Of a stretch of DNA of 64,000 nt, positions 18,684-26,483 are shown in pieces. Positions within the stretch are counted from its first letter, which is position 1. Every line of letters starts with the position of its first letter. The notes under the pieces are model-generated. The model was not told the DNA's origin. It saw only the letters and a program-made list of their open reading frames with translations, and searched no databases. The DNA comes from Bifidobacterium olomucense (GTDB taxonomy: Bacteria > Actinomycetota > Actinomycetes > Actinomycetales > Bifidobacteriaceae), in the NCBI RefSeq assembly GCF_012932375.1, contig NZ_JAAIIG010000008.1:1-64000 (forward strand), in the 5' to 3' direction. The position numbers were made by a program, and so were the translations under genes.

Positions 18684-18758
18684 TCGTTGCGGGAGAACGG
18701 ATTCGGCAGGGTGGCGTCGACCGTCACCAATAACCCGTGTTCGTTCGCTTCTCCGTAG

Positions 18759-18803
18759 AAATGCCGTATTCCCAGCTCGGCTCAACTGGGAATACGGCAT
18801 TTT
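18759..18803 (+). terminator. Terminator after leuB
   Basis: Perfect 17-bp arms AAATGCCGTATTCCCAG and CTGGGAATACGGCATTT (18759-18775 and 18786-18802) with a 10-base loop, ending in TTTT. Confidence 0.85.
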
Positions 18804-18818
18804 GTCTGCCCCGTATGT

Positions 18819-18870
18819 GTGTTGTCCCCTTCATGCACCTTCGCGTGTTGTCTCCTTCATACCCCTTTGC
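18819..18870 (+). repeat. Tandem duplication of a 26-bp unit
   Basis: Two abutting 26-bp copies (18819-18844 and 18845-18870), each beginning GTGTTGT and containing CCTTCAT, agree at about 22 positions. They lie between the leuB terminator and the lplA promoter. Confidence 0.7.
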
Positions 18871-18925
18871 GAAAATGACTCGTTACGACGGTCGTAGCGG
18901 TACATTTTCGCGGGAGGGGAGAGGC

Positions 18926-18970
18926 GAAAGAGGGGAGAAGGGAGGGGAAGGGAGAAGAGGGGAGAGAGGG
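18926..18970 (+). repeat. 45-nt pure polypurine tract with a G-quadruplex motif
   Basis: Every base from 18926 to 18970 is A or G, and with one C the tract extends back to 18912. Bases 18932-18952 fit a tight G-quadruplex: GGGG, loop AGAA, GGG, loop A, GGGG, loop AA, GGG. It ends about 18 bases before the lplA -10 box. Confidence 0.7.
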
Positions 18971-18988
18971 TGGCAATGGTGTCGCTGC

Positions 18989-18994
18989 TATGGT
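18989..18994 (+). promoter_or_regulatory. -10 hexamer TATGGT, leaderless start of lplA
   Basis: TATGGT is followed by six bases and tandem ATG codons at 19001 and 19004. Confidence 0.5.
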
Positions 18995-19000
18995 GAGGGG

Positions 19001-20179
19001 ATGATGACAACGAGTCGTGGGGAATATAAGGTGCCGGGCGGCAAACTGGTGGCCGCGGAGGTGACGTTTGACGGAGAAGGGACGGTCCGGTTCTGCCGTC
19101 TCAGCGGAGATTTCTTTGCGGACGCGCCGACCAATGCGCAAGCGGACGCGTTGCTGCGCGGCGTCGAGACGGCTCTGGTCTCCGGCCGGCCGGTGCAATC
19201 GGTGATGGACATGCATCCGACTGTGAGCCTGGTCGGCACCGATGCCGCCGCCATCGAAACCGCATATGCTCGGGCGGTGGGCAATGATGATAGTCAACGG
19301 AATGCCGTTGCGGCAGCCGGCCATGCCTCGGGAAATCACGATGCTTCAGAAAGGCACAGTGATCGCGAAAGACACGATGCCGTCGACTATGCAGCACGTT
19401 GGGAACAGTTTACGCACAACCTTACGGTCGTCCACGATGTGCCGCGCTCGCCGGGCCAACAGATGGAACTTGATGAAACATGGGCCCGCGAAGTCGCTTG
19501 CGGACAGCGTGGACCTACGTTGCGCATCTGGGAGTGGGCCGGCCCGGCCGTGGTGATCGGCCGATTCCAATCCGCGCCGGACGAGGTCAATCTGGACGTA
19601 GCCGAGCGTCTCGGCTTTGATGTGGTGCGCCGTTGCACCGGCGGCGGCGCGATGTTCATAGAACCGGGCAATACCATTACCTATTCCCTGTATGCGCCGC
19701 TGGAGTTCGTACGGGGCGTCGGTATCGAGGAATCCTATCGGTTGTGTGATTGGTGGCTGGTCGAGGCGTTGCGCGATTTGTCTTTGGACGTGCGGTTCAC
19801 CGGATTGAATGACATCGCCTCGCAATACGGCAAAATCGGGGGAGCGGCACAGCGCCGATTCCCGGCTCCGCGAGATGATCAACGTGCCACGTACGTGGAT
19901 ACGGGCAGCGCCAGCCATTCCATAGCTTCGGTCTCGGGCCTCAATCCAGACTTAGGATCAGGCTCGGTGCTGCACCATGTGACGATGGCGTACGACATCG
20001 ACGCCGCAACCATGGCGACGGTGCTCAACACCAGTCGGGAGAAAATGTCCGACAAAGCCGTCAAATCAGCGGTTAAACGAGTCGATCCGTTGCGCAGCCA
20101 GACCGGAATGGCCCGTGAGGAAATCATCAATCATCTGATTGGATGGTTTGGGGCGCAGACAAGCCGCGTTACAATATGA
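19001..20179 (+). CDS. lplA: Lipoate-protein ligase with the accessory domain at the N-terminus
   Basis: A 392-residue enzyme that adenylates lipoate and transfers it to lipoyl-domain lysines. Residues about 8-80 (KVPGGKLVAAEVTF...LSGDFFADAP) resemble the accessory domain that sits at the C-terminus of E. coli LplA or forms the separate LplB subunit of archaea. After a low-complexity linker, the catalytic domain starts near residue 130: RIWEWAGPAVVIGRFQ, RRCTGGGAMF with the RRxxGGG-type loop, and YGKIGGAAQRR with the catalytic-type Lys. The domain order is thus reversed from E. coli. A longer upstream frame exists, but the polypurine tract and the TATGGT box argue for 19001. The nearest likely substrate is GcvH, 5.6 kb away. 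Confidence 0.88.
   Translation: MMTTSRGEYKVPGGKLVAAEVTFDGEGTVRFCRLSGDFFADAPTNAQADALLRGVETALVSGRPVQSVMDMHPTVSLVGTDAAAIETAYARAVGNDDSQRNAVAAAGHASGNHDASERHSDRERHDAVDYAARWEQFTHNLTVVHDVPRSPGQQMELDETWAREVACGQRGPTLRIWEWAGPAVVIGRFQSAPDEVNLDVAERLGFDVVRRCTGGGAMFIEPGNTITYSLYAPLEFVRGVGIEESYRLCDWWLVEALRDLSLDVRFTGLNDIASQYGKIGGAAQRRFPAPRDDQRATYVDTGSASHSIASVSGLNPDLGSGSVLHHVTMAYDIDAATMATVLNTSREKMSDKAVKSAVKRVDPLRSQTGMAREEIINHLIGWFGAQTSRVTI
20147..20175 (+). promoter_or_regulatory. Promoter of the Crp/Fnr gene, inside the end of lplA
   Basis: TTTGGG (20147-20152), a 17-base spacer and TACAAT (20170-20175) form a plausible sigma70 promoter overlapping the last lplA codons. It would give a leader of about 45 bases. 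Confidence 0.45.
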
Positions 20180-20228
20180 CGGATAGCTGAGGCTGAGGAC
20201 GGCCTTTTCAGGGACAAGGATGGTGCTG

Positions 20229-20948
20229 ATGAGCTTGGATACGCCCAATGCGTTTGCCGACGAGGAGAACATCCTGCTGCATACGGCGCTGTTCAAGCAG
20301 GTTTCTCCGGCTGAAGCCGAGGAGCTACTGCCGCATCTTCATCGTGCTTCATTCGACAAAGGCGAATACATCTTTTCCGAAGGTGCCACCGACCACCGCA
20401 TGTATCTGTTGGAGCGCGGACGAGTCAAGCTGATCCGCACCTCCGCGGACAACCGCGTGCAGCTGCTATCCATCCACGCCTCGGGCGAGGTGCTTGGCGA
20501 AATACCGGTGTTCGATCCGAACGGCGGTCCGCGTACCGCGTCCGCTGTGGCCATGAGCAACGGCACCCACGTCGCATGGTTGGAGCGTGATGCCCTGTTC
20601 GCTTGGCTGGACGAGCATCCGCGCGTGGCCATTGACATGCTGCAGGTGATGGCAAACCGTCAACGCGCCAACAATGAACGCATCTCCGATCTGGTATTCA
20701 TGGACGTGCCGGCACGTCTGGCCAAAACGCTGCTCAACTTGGGATCACGCTTCGGCGAGCCTGTGGAAGAGGGTCTGAAAGTGCCGCATGATCTGACGCA
20801 GGAGGAGTTGGCGCAGCTTGTGGGCTCCAGCCGAGAAACCGTCAACAAGGCGTTGATGGACTTCTCGAACCGTGGATGGATTGCGCGCGACGGCCGTTCG
20901 ATCGTTATCTTCCAACCCGGTATGCTGATCCGGCGCTCGCGCCGATAG
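20229..20948 (+). CDS. Crp/Fnr-family transcriptional regulator
   Basis: A 239-residue regulator. The N-terminal cyclic-nucleotide-type beta roll includes FDKGEYIFSEGATDHRMYLLERGRVKL and the effector pocket GEVLGEIPVFDPNGGPRTASAVA. A long dimer helix follows, then a winged helix with recognition part TQEELAQLVGSSRETVNKALMDF. It resembles the actinobacterial Crp/GlxR branch and keeps the Arg-Thr-Ala of a cAMP pocket, though several residues before it (DPNGG) differ from E. coli Crp. No cysteine cluster is present, so it is not an Fnr-type oxygen sensor. I chose the ATG at 20229, nine bases after AAGG; an ATG at 20220 is the alternative. Targets are unknown. Confidence 0.9.
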   Translation: MSLDTPNAFADEENILLHTALFKQVSPAEAEELLPHLHRASFDKGEYIFSEGATDHRMYLLERGRVKLIRTSADNRVQLLSIHASGEVLGEIPVFDPNGGPRTASAVAMSNGTHVAWLERDALFAWLDEHPRVAIDMLQVMANRQRANNERISDLVFMDVPARLAKTLLNLGSRFGEPVEEGLKVPHDLTQEELAQLVGSSRETVNKALMDFSNRGWIARDGRSIVIFQPGMLIRRSRR

Positions 20949-21095
20949 CGTCGATGCCGTCGGTGGCGCCGATACCACCGGAGACCATCGAAAACCGGCT
21001 TTCGGTTACCTTTCAGCGAGTTTTAGGCTGGTGCGGTTCTTGTGATGATTGTCCGCACAGGTTCATCTGAACCGGTGTTGGTAGGGCACCCCATT

Positions 21096-21101
21096 TAGAA
21101 T
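21096..21101 (+). promoter_or_regulatory. -10 hexamer TAGAAT, leaderless start of the PBP gene
   Basis: TAGAAT is followed by seven bases and the ATG at 21109. An earlier in-frame ATG at 21100 overlaps the hexamer and so could not be in the transcript. Confidence 0.6.
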
Positions 21102-21108
21102 GGGGCGC

Positions 21109-23412
21109 ATGCCCAAAAAGAAGTCCCTCACAGTCCGTCGTGTGTTTGTTCTCCTTCTGGCCTACATCATGCTCGCCGTCTGCGGCGGCGTGGTCGCCAG
21201 CGTGCTGTTCCTGCCTGGCGTCATCAGCGCCAACAAGGCCGCCAAGGCGGTGATCCCGTCTCTGAAAGTGGAGAACGTGGACTTCGATGTGACCAGTCTG
21301 CCGCAGAAATCCACCATGTATGCGAACGACGCCTCCACGGTGGTCGCTACGTTCTATAACCAGAACCGTATCGTGGTGCCGCTTAAGAAGATTTCCAAAA
21401 CCATGCAGCAGGCTGTGGTGGCGCGCGAGGACCGCCGCTTCTGGACCCATGCCGGTGTGGATGTGCAGGGCGTGATGCGTGCGTTCGTGCAGACTTATTT
21501 GGTCAAGGGAGATACCCAAGGCGGCTCCTCCCTGACCCAGCAGTATGTCAAGAACGTATTGCTGATGCAGGCCATCGAAGATGACGATCCGATCGCCCAG
21601 TACCATGCCACCGAAGACACGATCGCCCGTAAGATTCGTGAGATGCTGATCTCCGTGCAGATGGAGAAGAAGTACTCCAAGGCGGAGATTCTGCAGGGAT
21701 ACCTGAACATCGCACAGTTCGGCTCCAACCTATATGGTGTGGAGACCGCGGCACAGCGCTACTTCAGCGTATCCGCCGCCGACCTCAACGTGGTGCAGTC
21801 CGCCACCATCGCGGCCATCACCAAGAACCCGACGCATTACGATCCGCTGGTCGAAGAGAATCAGAAAGCAGCCGAAGAGCAGCGCAACATCGTGCTCAAA
21901 CTCATGTACGATCAGGAGTTCATCACCAAGGCCCAGTATGACGAGGCCGTGAACACGCCTCTGGTGGATACACTGAAGGTGCAGGATGTGAACGTCGGTT
22001 GCCAGGATGCCGGCGATTACGCCTTCTTCTGCGACTTCGTGGTGCACCGTATCCAGAATTCCGAGGAATTCGGCGCCACCCGCGCCGAGCGTAACAAGCT
22101 GCTGCAGGAAGGCGGTCTGAAGATCGTCACCACGCTTGACGTGGAGACGAACAAGCAGATGATGGAAACCGCCCGCGCCACGGTTGACCCGGCCGATTCC
22201 AGCGGCATGGAAATCGCCATGGCTTCGGTGAAACCCGGTACCGGCGAGGTATTGGGCTTCGGCTTGAACCGTTACTACGACGCCACCCCTGAGGCAGCCA
22301 ACGATGCCACCAAGTCCAGCCAGAACTACGCCGTGGATCTGGTGGATGGCGGCGGCTCCGGATGGACCATCGGTTCATCGTGGAAGCCGATCAACTTGAT
22401 CGCGTGGATGGAGGCGGGGCACTCCATCAACGACAACCTGCAGACCACCACGCTCTATCCCACCACGGACTTCGCCTGCGACAACTACACCGGTGGTGCC
22501 GATTCCTGGAGCGTATCGAACGCCTTGGGCACCGGTACGGTAAACCCGGAAAGCCCGTTCTTGGGTCTGGTTCGCTCGCATAACACGACGCAGGCCTCCA
22601 TGGGTTCGATTCTGAAGCTCTGCAAGATCGCGGACACGGCCACCGAAGTGGGCTACCATGATGCGGCCACCGGAGAAACCATCGAGAAGACCAGCGTATA
22701 CACGCCGTCCATGCTGATCGGTTCGGTGAACGTTTCGCCGTTGACGATGGCCAGCATCTTCGCGGTCTACGCCTCCAACGGTGTGCAGTGCAACCCGATC
22801 GCCATCAATAAGGTGACCGACAAGGACGGCAACGAGCTCAAGGTGCCTTCCGCGAACTGCCATCAGGCGGTGGACAAGGACATCATCCAGACGCTGGCTT
22901 ACACCATGAACCAAGGTGTGACCAGATCGGACGGTGCCGGTGGTACCTTCCAGCTCAGCAATGGACGCAAGTCGTTCGGTAAAACCGGTACGAGCGGTGA
23001 TCTGGCGGTGACGGCAGGTTCGTTCATCCCCAATCAGATCGCCACGTTCGCAGTGGTCGGCGACGCTCAGAACCCGTACACCCACCCGATCGCCAACATT
23101 GCCATCAACGGCGTGTACAACAGCTACTGGGATGGTTCGACGATCGCTTCGCCTGCGGTAACGAAGTTCCTCAACGCCTATGCCGACGCCAAGCAGCTGC
23201 CGATCGACAACAGCTACGGTCAGCCGGTTTCGAAGTACACCACCAGCGGCAAGTATCTGGGCATTGGCGGCCGTACGTTCAGCGTGCCCAATACGTCGAC
23301 CAACAACAACAGCAATACCAACAACAATAACCAGTCGAATACCACTAACAACAACAGCCAGTCGAACAACAATCAGTCCGACGCGAACACCAACCGCGAG
23401 GGCAACAACTGA
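21109..23412 (+). CDS. Bifunctional penicillin-binding protein (GT51 transglycosylase / transpeptidase)
   Basis: A class A PBP of 767 residues that polymerises and cross-links peptidoglycan. One membrane anchor lies near residues 10-40. The GT51 domain has AREDRRFWTHAGVDVQG with the catalytic Glu, then GGSSLTQQYVKN. The transpeptidase domain has SSWK (nucleophile Ser423), SHN and KTG (residues 625-627). The tail of about 45 residues is Asn/Ser-rich and disordered. Length and motif order are those of PBP1-like proteins. It is monocistronic, 160 bases after the regulator gene, with a terminator hairpin 43 bases downstream. Confidence 0.94.
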   Translation: MPKKKSLTVRRVFVLLLAYIMLAVCGGVVASVLFLPGVISANKAAKAVIPSLKVENVDFDVTSLPQKSTMYANDASTVVATFYNQNRIVVPLKKISKTMQQAVVAREDRRFWTHAGVDVQGVMRAFVQTYLVKGDTQGGSSLTQQYVKNVLLMQAIEDDDPIAQYHATEDTIARKIREMLISVQMEKKYSKAEILQGYLNIAQFGSNLYGVETAAQRYFSVSAADLNVVQSATIAAITKNPTHYDPLVEENQKAAEEQRNIVLKLMYDQEFITKAQYDEAVNTPLVDTLKVQDVNVGCQDAGDYAFFCDFVVHRIQNSEEFGATRAERNKLLQEGGLKIVTTLDVETNKQMMETARATVDPADSSGMEIAMASVKPGTGEVLGFGLNRYYDATPEAANDATKSSQNYAVDLVDGGGSGWTIGSSWKPINLIAWMEAGHSINDNLQTTTLYPTTDFACDNYTGGADSWSVSNALGTGTVNPESPFLGLVRSHNTTQASMGSILKLCKIADTATEVGYHDAATGETIEKTSVYTPSMLIGSVNVSPLTMASIFAVYASNGVQCNPIAINKVTDKDGNELKVPSANCHQAVDKDIIQTLAYTMNQGVTRSDGAGGTFQLSNGRKSFGKTGTSGDLAVTAGSFIPNQIATFAVVGDAQNPYTHPIANIAINGVYNSYWDGSTIASPAVTKFLNAYADAKQLPIDNSYGQPVSKYTTSGKYLGIGGRTFSVPNTSTNNNSNTNNNNQSNTTNNNSQSNNNQSDANTNREGNN

Positions 23413-23454
23413 CGGCATGACCGATCGGTAGGCATTGCTGAAGTTACGTAGTTG

Positions 23455-23489
23455 ACGGGCGTTACCTGGTTTCAGGTGACGCCCGTTTT
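23455..23489 (+). terminator. Terminator after the PBP gene
   Basis: The 13-bp arms ACGGGCGTTACCT / AGGTGACGCCCGT (one G-U pair) are followed by TTTT. The stem end abuts the -10 box of the next gene. Confidence 0.75.
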
Positions 23490-23494
23490 ACAAT
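23489..23494 (+). promoter_or_regulatory. -10 hexamer TACAAT of the flavin oxidoreductase gene
   Basis: TACAAT lies directly after the PBP terminator and would give a leader of about 100 bases before the ATG at 23603. No clear -35 was found. Confidence 0.4.
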
Positions 23495-23602
23495 ATGAAG
23501 GGCGCATCGAGGCGGAGGACATGGTATGCCCATACCGGACCGATGTGGTTGAATACGGCAAGGTACGTCTATGCACATGTGTTGGAAGGGGAAACATAAC
23601 AT

Positions 23603-25042
23603 ATGGCCGACAACGACAATGCAATCACTCGTGACAACGACGAGACGACATCCGGCGAGGATTTGAGTCACGGAAATTTCGATTTCCGAGGATTCGACGT
23701 TCCTGATCTGAAGGCGGTTACGTTGGCCGGCGCTTCAGGCAAGGGCAAGCATGATCGCAAAGAGAAGGCCAAGGGTGGGGATAAGGCCAAAACCAAGGAT
23801 AAAACTAAAGCGAAATCCGGGAAAGCCGGCAAACGCGGCAGCGACGAGCACGCCAGCCGCAACGACGTATCCGGCAATGATTCCAGCAACAGTCAGGAAA
23901 GGCACGGCGAGACCGTAGGGAGCACCATGAACAAGAAAGATACATCCGCGAAAAAGGACCGTCCGGGACTGTTTACTCCGATTGCGATGCGCGGAGTGAC
24001 GGTGCGTAACCGCATCTGGCTGCCGCCGATGTGTACGTATTCGGCATACGCCCGCGACGGACGTCCGACGCCTTTCCATTACCAGCATTATGTGTCCCGC
24101 GCGTTTGGCGGTTTCGGCATGGTGATTGCCGAGGCGACGGCCGTAGCGCCGGAGGGGCGCATCTCCCCCTGCGATCTGGGCCTGTGGGAAGACGGACAGA
24201 TCGATTCGTGGCGTTGGATCGTCGATGGCATTCGCGAAGCGGGTGCGGTGGCGGCCGTGCAGCTCAATCATGCCGGTCGCAAGGCCTCCACCGGCTGCTT
24301 CGCCGTGGGCTATGAAGGACAGAGCGTGCCGCAGGAGGCGGGTGGGTGGCCGACCGTGGCACCGTCCGATATTCCGTTCGGTGCGCTGAACAAGCCTCGT
24401 GCATTGTCGGTGGATGAGATTCATGGTTTGGTCGGTGCGTTCGCCGCCGCAGCCGGCCGTGCGATGGCTGCCGGATTCCAGGCTGTTGAGATTCATGCAG
24501 CTCATGGATACCTGATTTCCCAGTTCCTCGATCCCCTGATCAACGAACGCGACGATGAGTATGGTGGCGATCTGACTGGACGCTCCCGTTTCCTCATGGA
24601 AGTGGTGGATGCCGTGCGTGGCACGGTCGGCGACGCCGTGCCGGTGCTGGTGCGTGTGTCCGCTACCGATTGGGCTGCGGGCGGCTGGGATCTTGACCAG
24701 ACGATCGTACTGGCCCGGATGCTCAAGGAGCATGGCGTCGATCTGGTGGACGTGTCCACCGGTGGCATGGTCTCCGGCGTATCCGTGCCGGTAAAGCCGA
24801 ACTATCAGGTGCCATTCGCCGAGCAGATCAAGATCAAGGCCGATGTGCCGGTCAGTGCGGTGGGATTGATCACCAAGTCGAAGCAGGCGGCCAAGATCCT
24901 GTCCCGTGGTGAGGCGGATGTGGTCGAAATCGGTCGCGCCGCGTTGCGTGACCCGTATTGGCCGTTGCGTGCCGCCAACAAGCTCGGGGTGCCTTCGTCC
25001 GAAGCGCCATACGCGCCGCAGTATGTGCGTGGTGCGTACTGA
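23603..25042 (+). CDS. NADH:flavin oxidoreductase, YqjM-like old yellow enzyme
   Basis: A 479-residue FMN enzyme of the old yellow enzyme family that reduces activated C=C bonds with NAD(P)H. The TIM-barrel core starts near residue 117 (LFTPIAMRGVTVRNRI). It has PPMCTYSA with the Cys typical of the YqjM/thermophilic subclass, VQLNHAGRK, the His-xx-His pair in EIHAAHGYL, FLDPLINERDDEYGG and the FMN phosphate loop EIGRAALRDPYW. The first 108 residues are a charged, Lys-rich, apparently disordered extension not found in YqjM. A second possible start at ATG 23927, with AGGGAG ahead, would give a 371-residue core protein of normal family length. Both starts look usable. Confidence 0.88.
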   Translation: MADNDNAITRDNDETTSGEDLSHGNFDFRGFDVPDLKAVTLAGASGKGKHDRKEKAKGGDKAKTKDKTKAKSGKAGKRGSDEHASRNDVSGNDSSNSQERHGETVGSTMNKKDTSAKKDRPGLFTPIAMRGVTVRNRIWLPPMCTYSAYARDGRPTPFHYQHYVSRAFGGFGMVIAEATAVAPEGRISPCDLGLWEDGQIDSWRWIVDGIREAGAVAAVQLNHAGRKASTGCFAVGYEGQSVPQEAGGWPTVAPSDIPFGALNKPRALSVDEIHGLVGAFAAAAGRAMAAGFQAVEIHAAHGYLISQFLDPLINERDDEYGGDLTGRSRFLMEVVDAVRGTVGDAVPVLVRVSATDWAAGGWDLDQTIVLARMLKEHGVDLVDVSTGGMVSGVSVPVKPNYQVPFAEQIKIKADVPVSAVGLITKSKQAAKILSRGEADVVEIGRAALRDPYWPLRAANKLGVPSSEAPYAPQYVRGAY

Positions 25043-25090
25043 TCGATGCGCTGAGTTGATGGTGCCTGATACCGACTATGCCTGATACCG

Positions 25091-25142
25091 ATGGTGCCGT
25101 GAGGCGGGAGAGCGTTTGGGGTCTCCCGCCTCACGGCACCAT
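25091..25142 (+). terminator. Bidirectional terminator between convergent genes
   Basis: Perfect 20-bp arms (25091-25110 and 25123-25142) with a 12-base loop, between the oxidoreductase gene and pyrD. Confidence 0.85.
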
Positions 25143-25179
25143 TCGTTAATCGGTCCGGGACCGCGATGCCTAATTATGC

Positions 25180-26328
25180 TCAGGCATCCACGCCGACGGC
25201 ATCGGCCACGTGATCGAAGCCGTCGCGCTTGAGCAGCTCTGCCAGGCCGCGCTTCAATACGGTGATCTGCTGCGGTCCGCGATACATCAGGGAACTGATG
25301 AACATCACCAAGCTGGAGCCGGAGCGAATCTTGGCGTAAGCCTGCTCGGGGGTGAAGACGCCTCCGATGCCGGCGATGGCGAACCGGTCGCCGTATTCGC
25401 GGTAGACCTTGCGGATCAGATCGTTGCTGGCGCGATAGCAGGGGCCTCCGGACAGTCCGCCTTCCCAATCGCGCGGAATCTCCAAGCCGGTGCGGTCCTT
25501 CTGCAGATTGGCGATGGACAGGCCCTGCACATGGTGTTCGGCCAGAACATCCAGCAGTTCCTTATACTCAGCCCATGGCTTGTTCAGCGGCATTTTGACC
25601 AGCGTAGGCTGCGGGCGATCGATCTGATCCAACGCGGTGAACAGACGGTCCAACGCTTCCGGTGAGGCGGTGAACGGTTCGCCGACGTGCGTATTCGGGC
25701 AGGAGACGTTCACTTCCACCATCGCCGTGCGTCCTGCGGCGCGGCGCATGGAGATGCAGTAATCCTCGATGCCTTCCTCCAGATCGCCGCATTGCGCGTC
25801 ATTGGTGCGTGCGATCGATACGGATACCTGCATCTGCCGGGCTTGCGTCCATGCCTGCTCGGCGCGTTCGATCACCTTGTCCGAACCGATGTTGGCCAGT
25901 CCCACGTGCACCATCATCGAATCGTATTCGGGGAGACGATGGAACCAAGGCTTGGGGTTGCCCGGGCAGGGGCGCGATGTGGTGGAGCCTACGGTCTCAA
26001 AGCCGAAACCGGCGTTGTCGAGCAGCACCGGCATCTCGCAGTTCTTGTCGAGGCCTGCGGACAGGCCGAACGGATTGGTGAAGTCGACGCCCATCACCTG
26101 CGTCTCCAGTACGGGGTCGGTGTAGTTGAGCATCGTGCGCTCCGCCCACAGCAGCGGGGGCATGTGCTTGACCGCGCTGCAGAACTGGATCATCTGGTCG
26201 TGCGCCTCGTCGGGACGGTGATTGAACACGAAGTTGGGCTTGATGATGTGCTTGTAGCCGAAGGTGAACAGATCGGTGGTCGCCTTATTGACGGCGTCAT
26301 GCCAGAAGCTTTGTGAAACGTAAGTCAT
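25180..26328 (-). CDS. pyrD: Dihydroorotate dehydrogenase
   Basis: A 382-residue FMN enzyme that oxidises dihydroorotate to orotate in pyrimidine synthesis. GLSAGLDKNCE, GFGFETVGS, the active-site loop NVSCPNT, LVKMPLN and the phosphate-binding IAGIGGVFTPE are all recognisable. The length and the roughly 65-residue N-terminal extension resemble the membrane-associated class 2 enzymes, yet the base position holds Cys210 (SCPN), as in class 1, rather than the Ser of E. coli PyrD. The class is therefore unsure. The start at 26328 directly follows a GACAAT box on the minus strand. A longer frame to 26496 would run into the divergent regulatory region. Confidence 0.88.
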   Translation of the reverse strand: MTYVSQSFWHDAVNKATTDLFTFGYKHIIKPNFVFNHRPDEAHDQMIQFCSAVKHMPPLLWAERTMLNYTDPVLETQVMGVDFTNPFGLSAGLDKNCEMPVLLDNAGFGFETVGSTTSRPCPGNPKPWFHRLPEYDSMMVHVGLANIGSDKVIERAEQAWTQARQMQVSVSIARTNDAQCGDLEEGIEDYCISMRRAAGRTAMVEVNVSCPNTHVGEPFTASPEALDRLFTALDQIDRPQPTLVKMPLNKPWAEYKELLDVLAEHHVQGLSIANLQKDRTGLEIPRDWEGGLSGGPCYRASNDLIRKVYREYGDRFAIAGIGGVFTPEQAYAKIRSGSSLVMFISSLMYRGPQQITVLKRGLAELLKRDGFDHVADAVGVDA

Positions 26329-26335
26329 GACCACT

Positions 26336-26341
26336 ATTGTC
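26336..26341 (-). promoter_or_regulatory. -10 hexamer GACAAT, leaderless start of pyrD
   Basis: On the minus strand GACAAT is followed by exactly seven bases and the pyrD ATG. Confidence 0.5.
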
Positions 26342-26430
26342 TCACGTTTTGCATTCCGCAAATGTGCGATTTTGCGCGGTTTTGGGTCGAAAGATCGTGT
26401 ATTGGGAGAAAAAATACGGGGTGTTGTCCT

Positions 26431-26466
26431 CAAAACGCTCAGGTCGGTTTGGTTCTTGAGCTTTTG
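26431..26466. promoter_or_regulatory. Candidate operator of the DeoR regulator
   Basis: The imperfect inverted repeat CAAAA(C)GCTCA ... TGAGCTTTTG overlaps the -35 and spacer of the regulator's own promoter, where an autorepressor would bind. Confidence 0.45.
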
Positions 26467-26477
26467 TGTGCGATAAT
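26449..26477 (+). promoter_or_regulatory. Promoter of deoR-galT-galK
   Basis: TTGGTT (26449-26454), a 17-base spacer and GATAAT (26472-26477). The -10 box is six bases before the ATG at 26484, so the message is probably leaderless. Confidence 0.55.
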
Positions 26478-26483
26478 GTTCAC

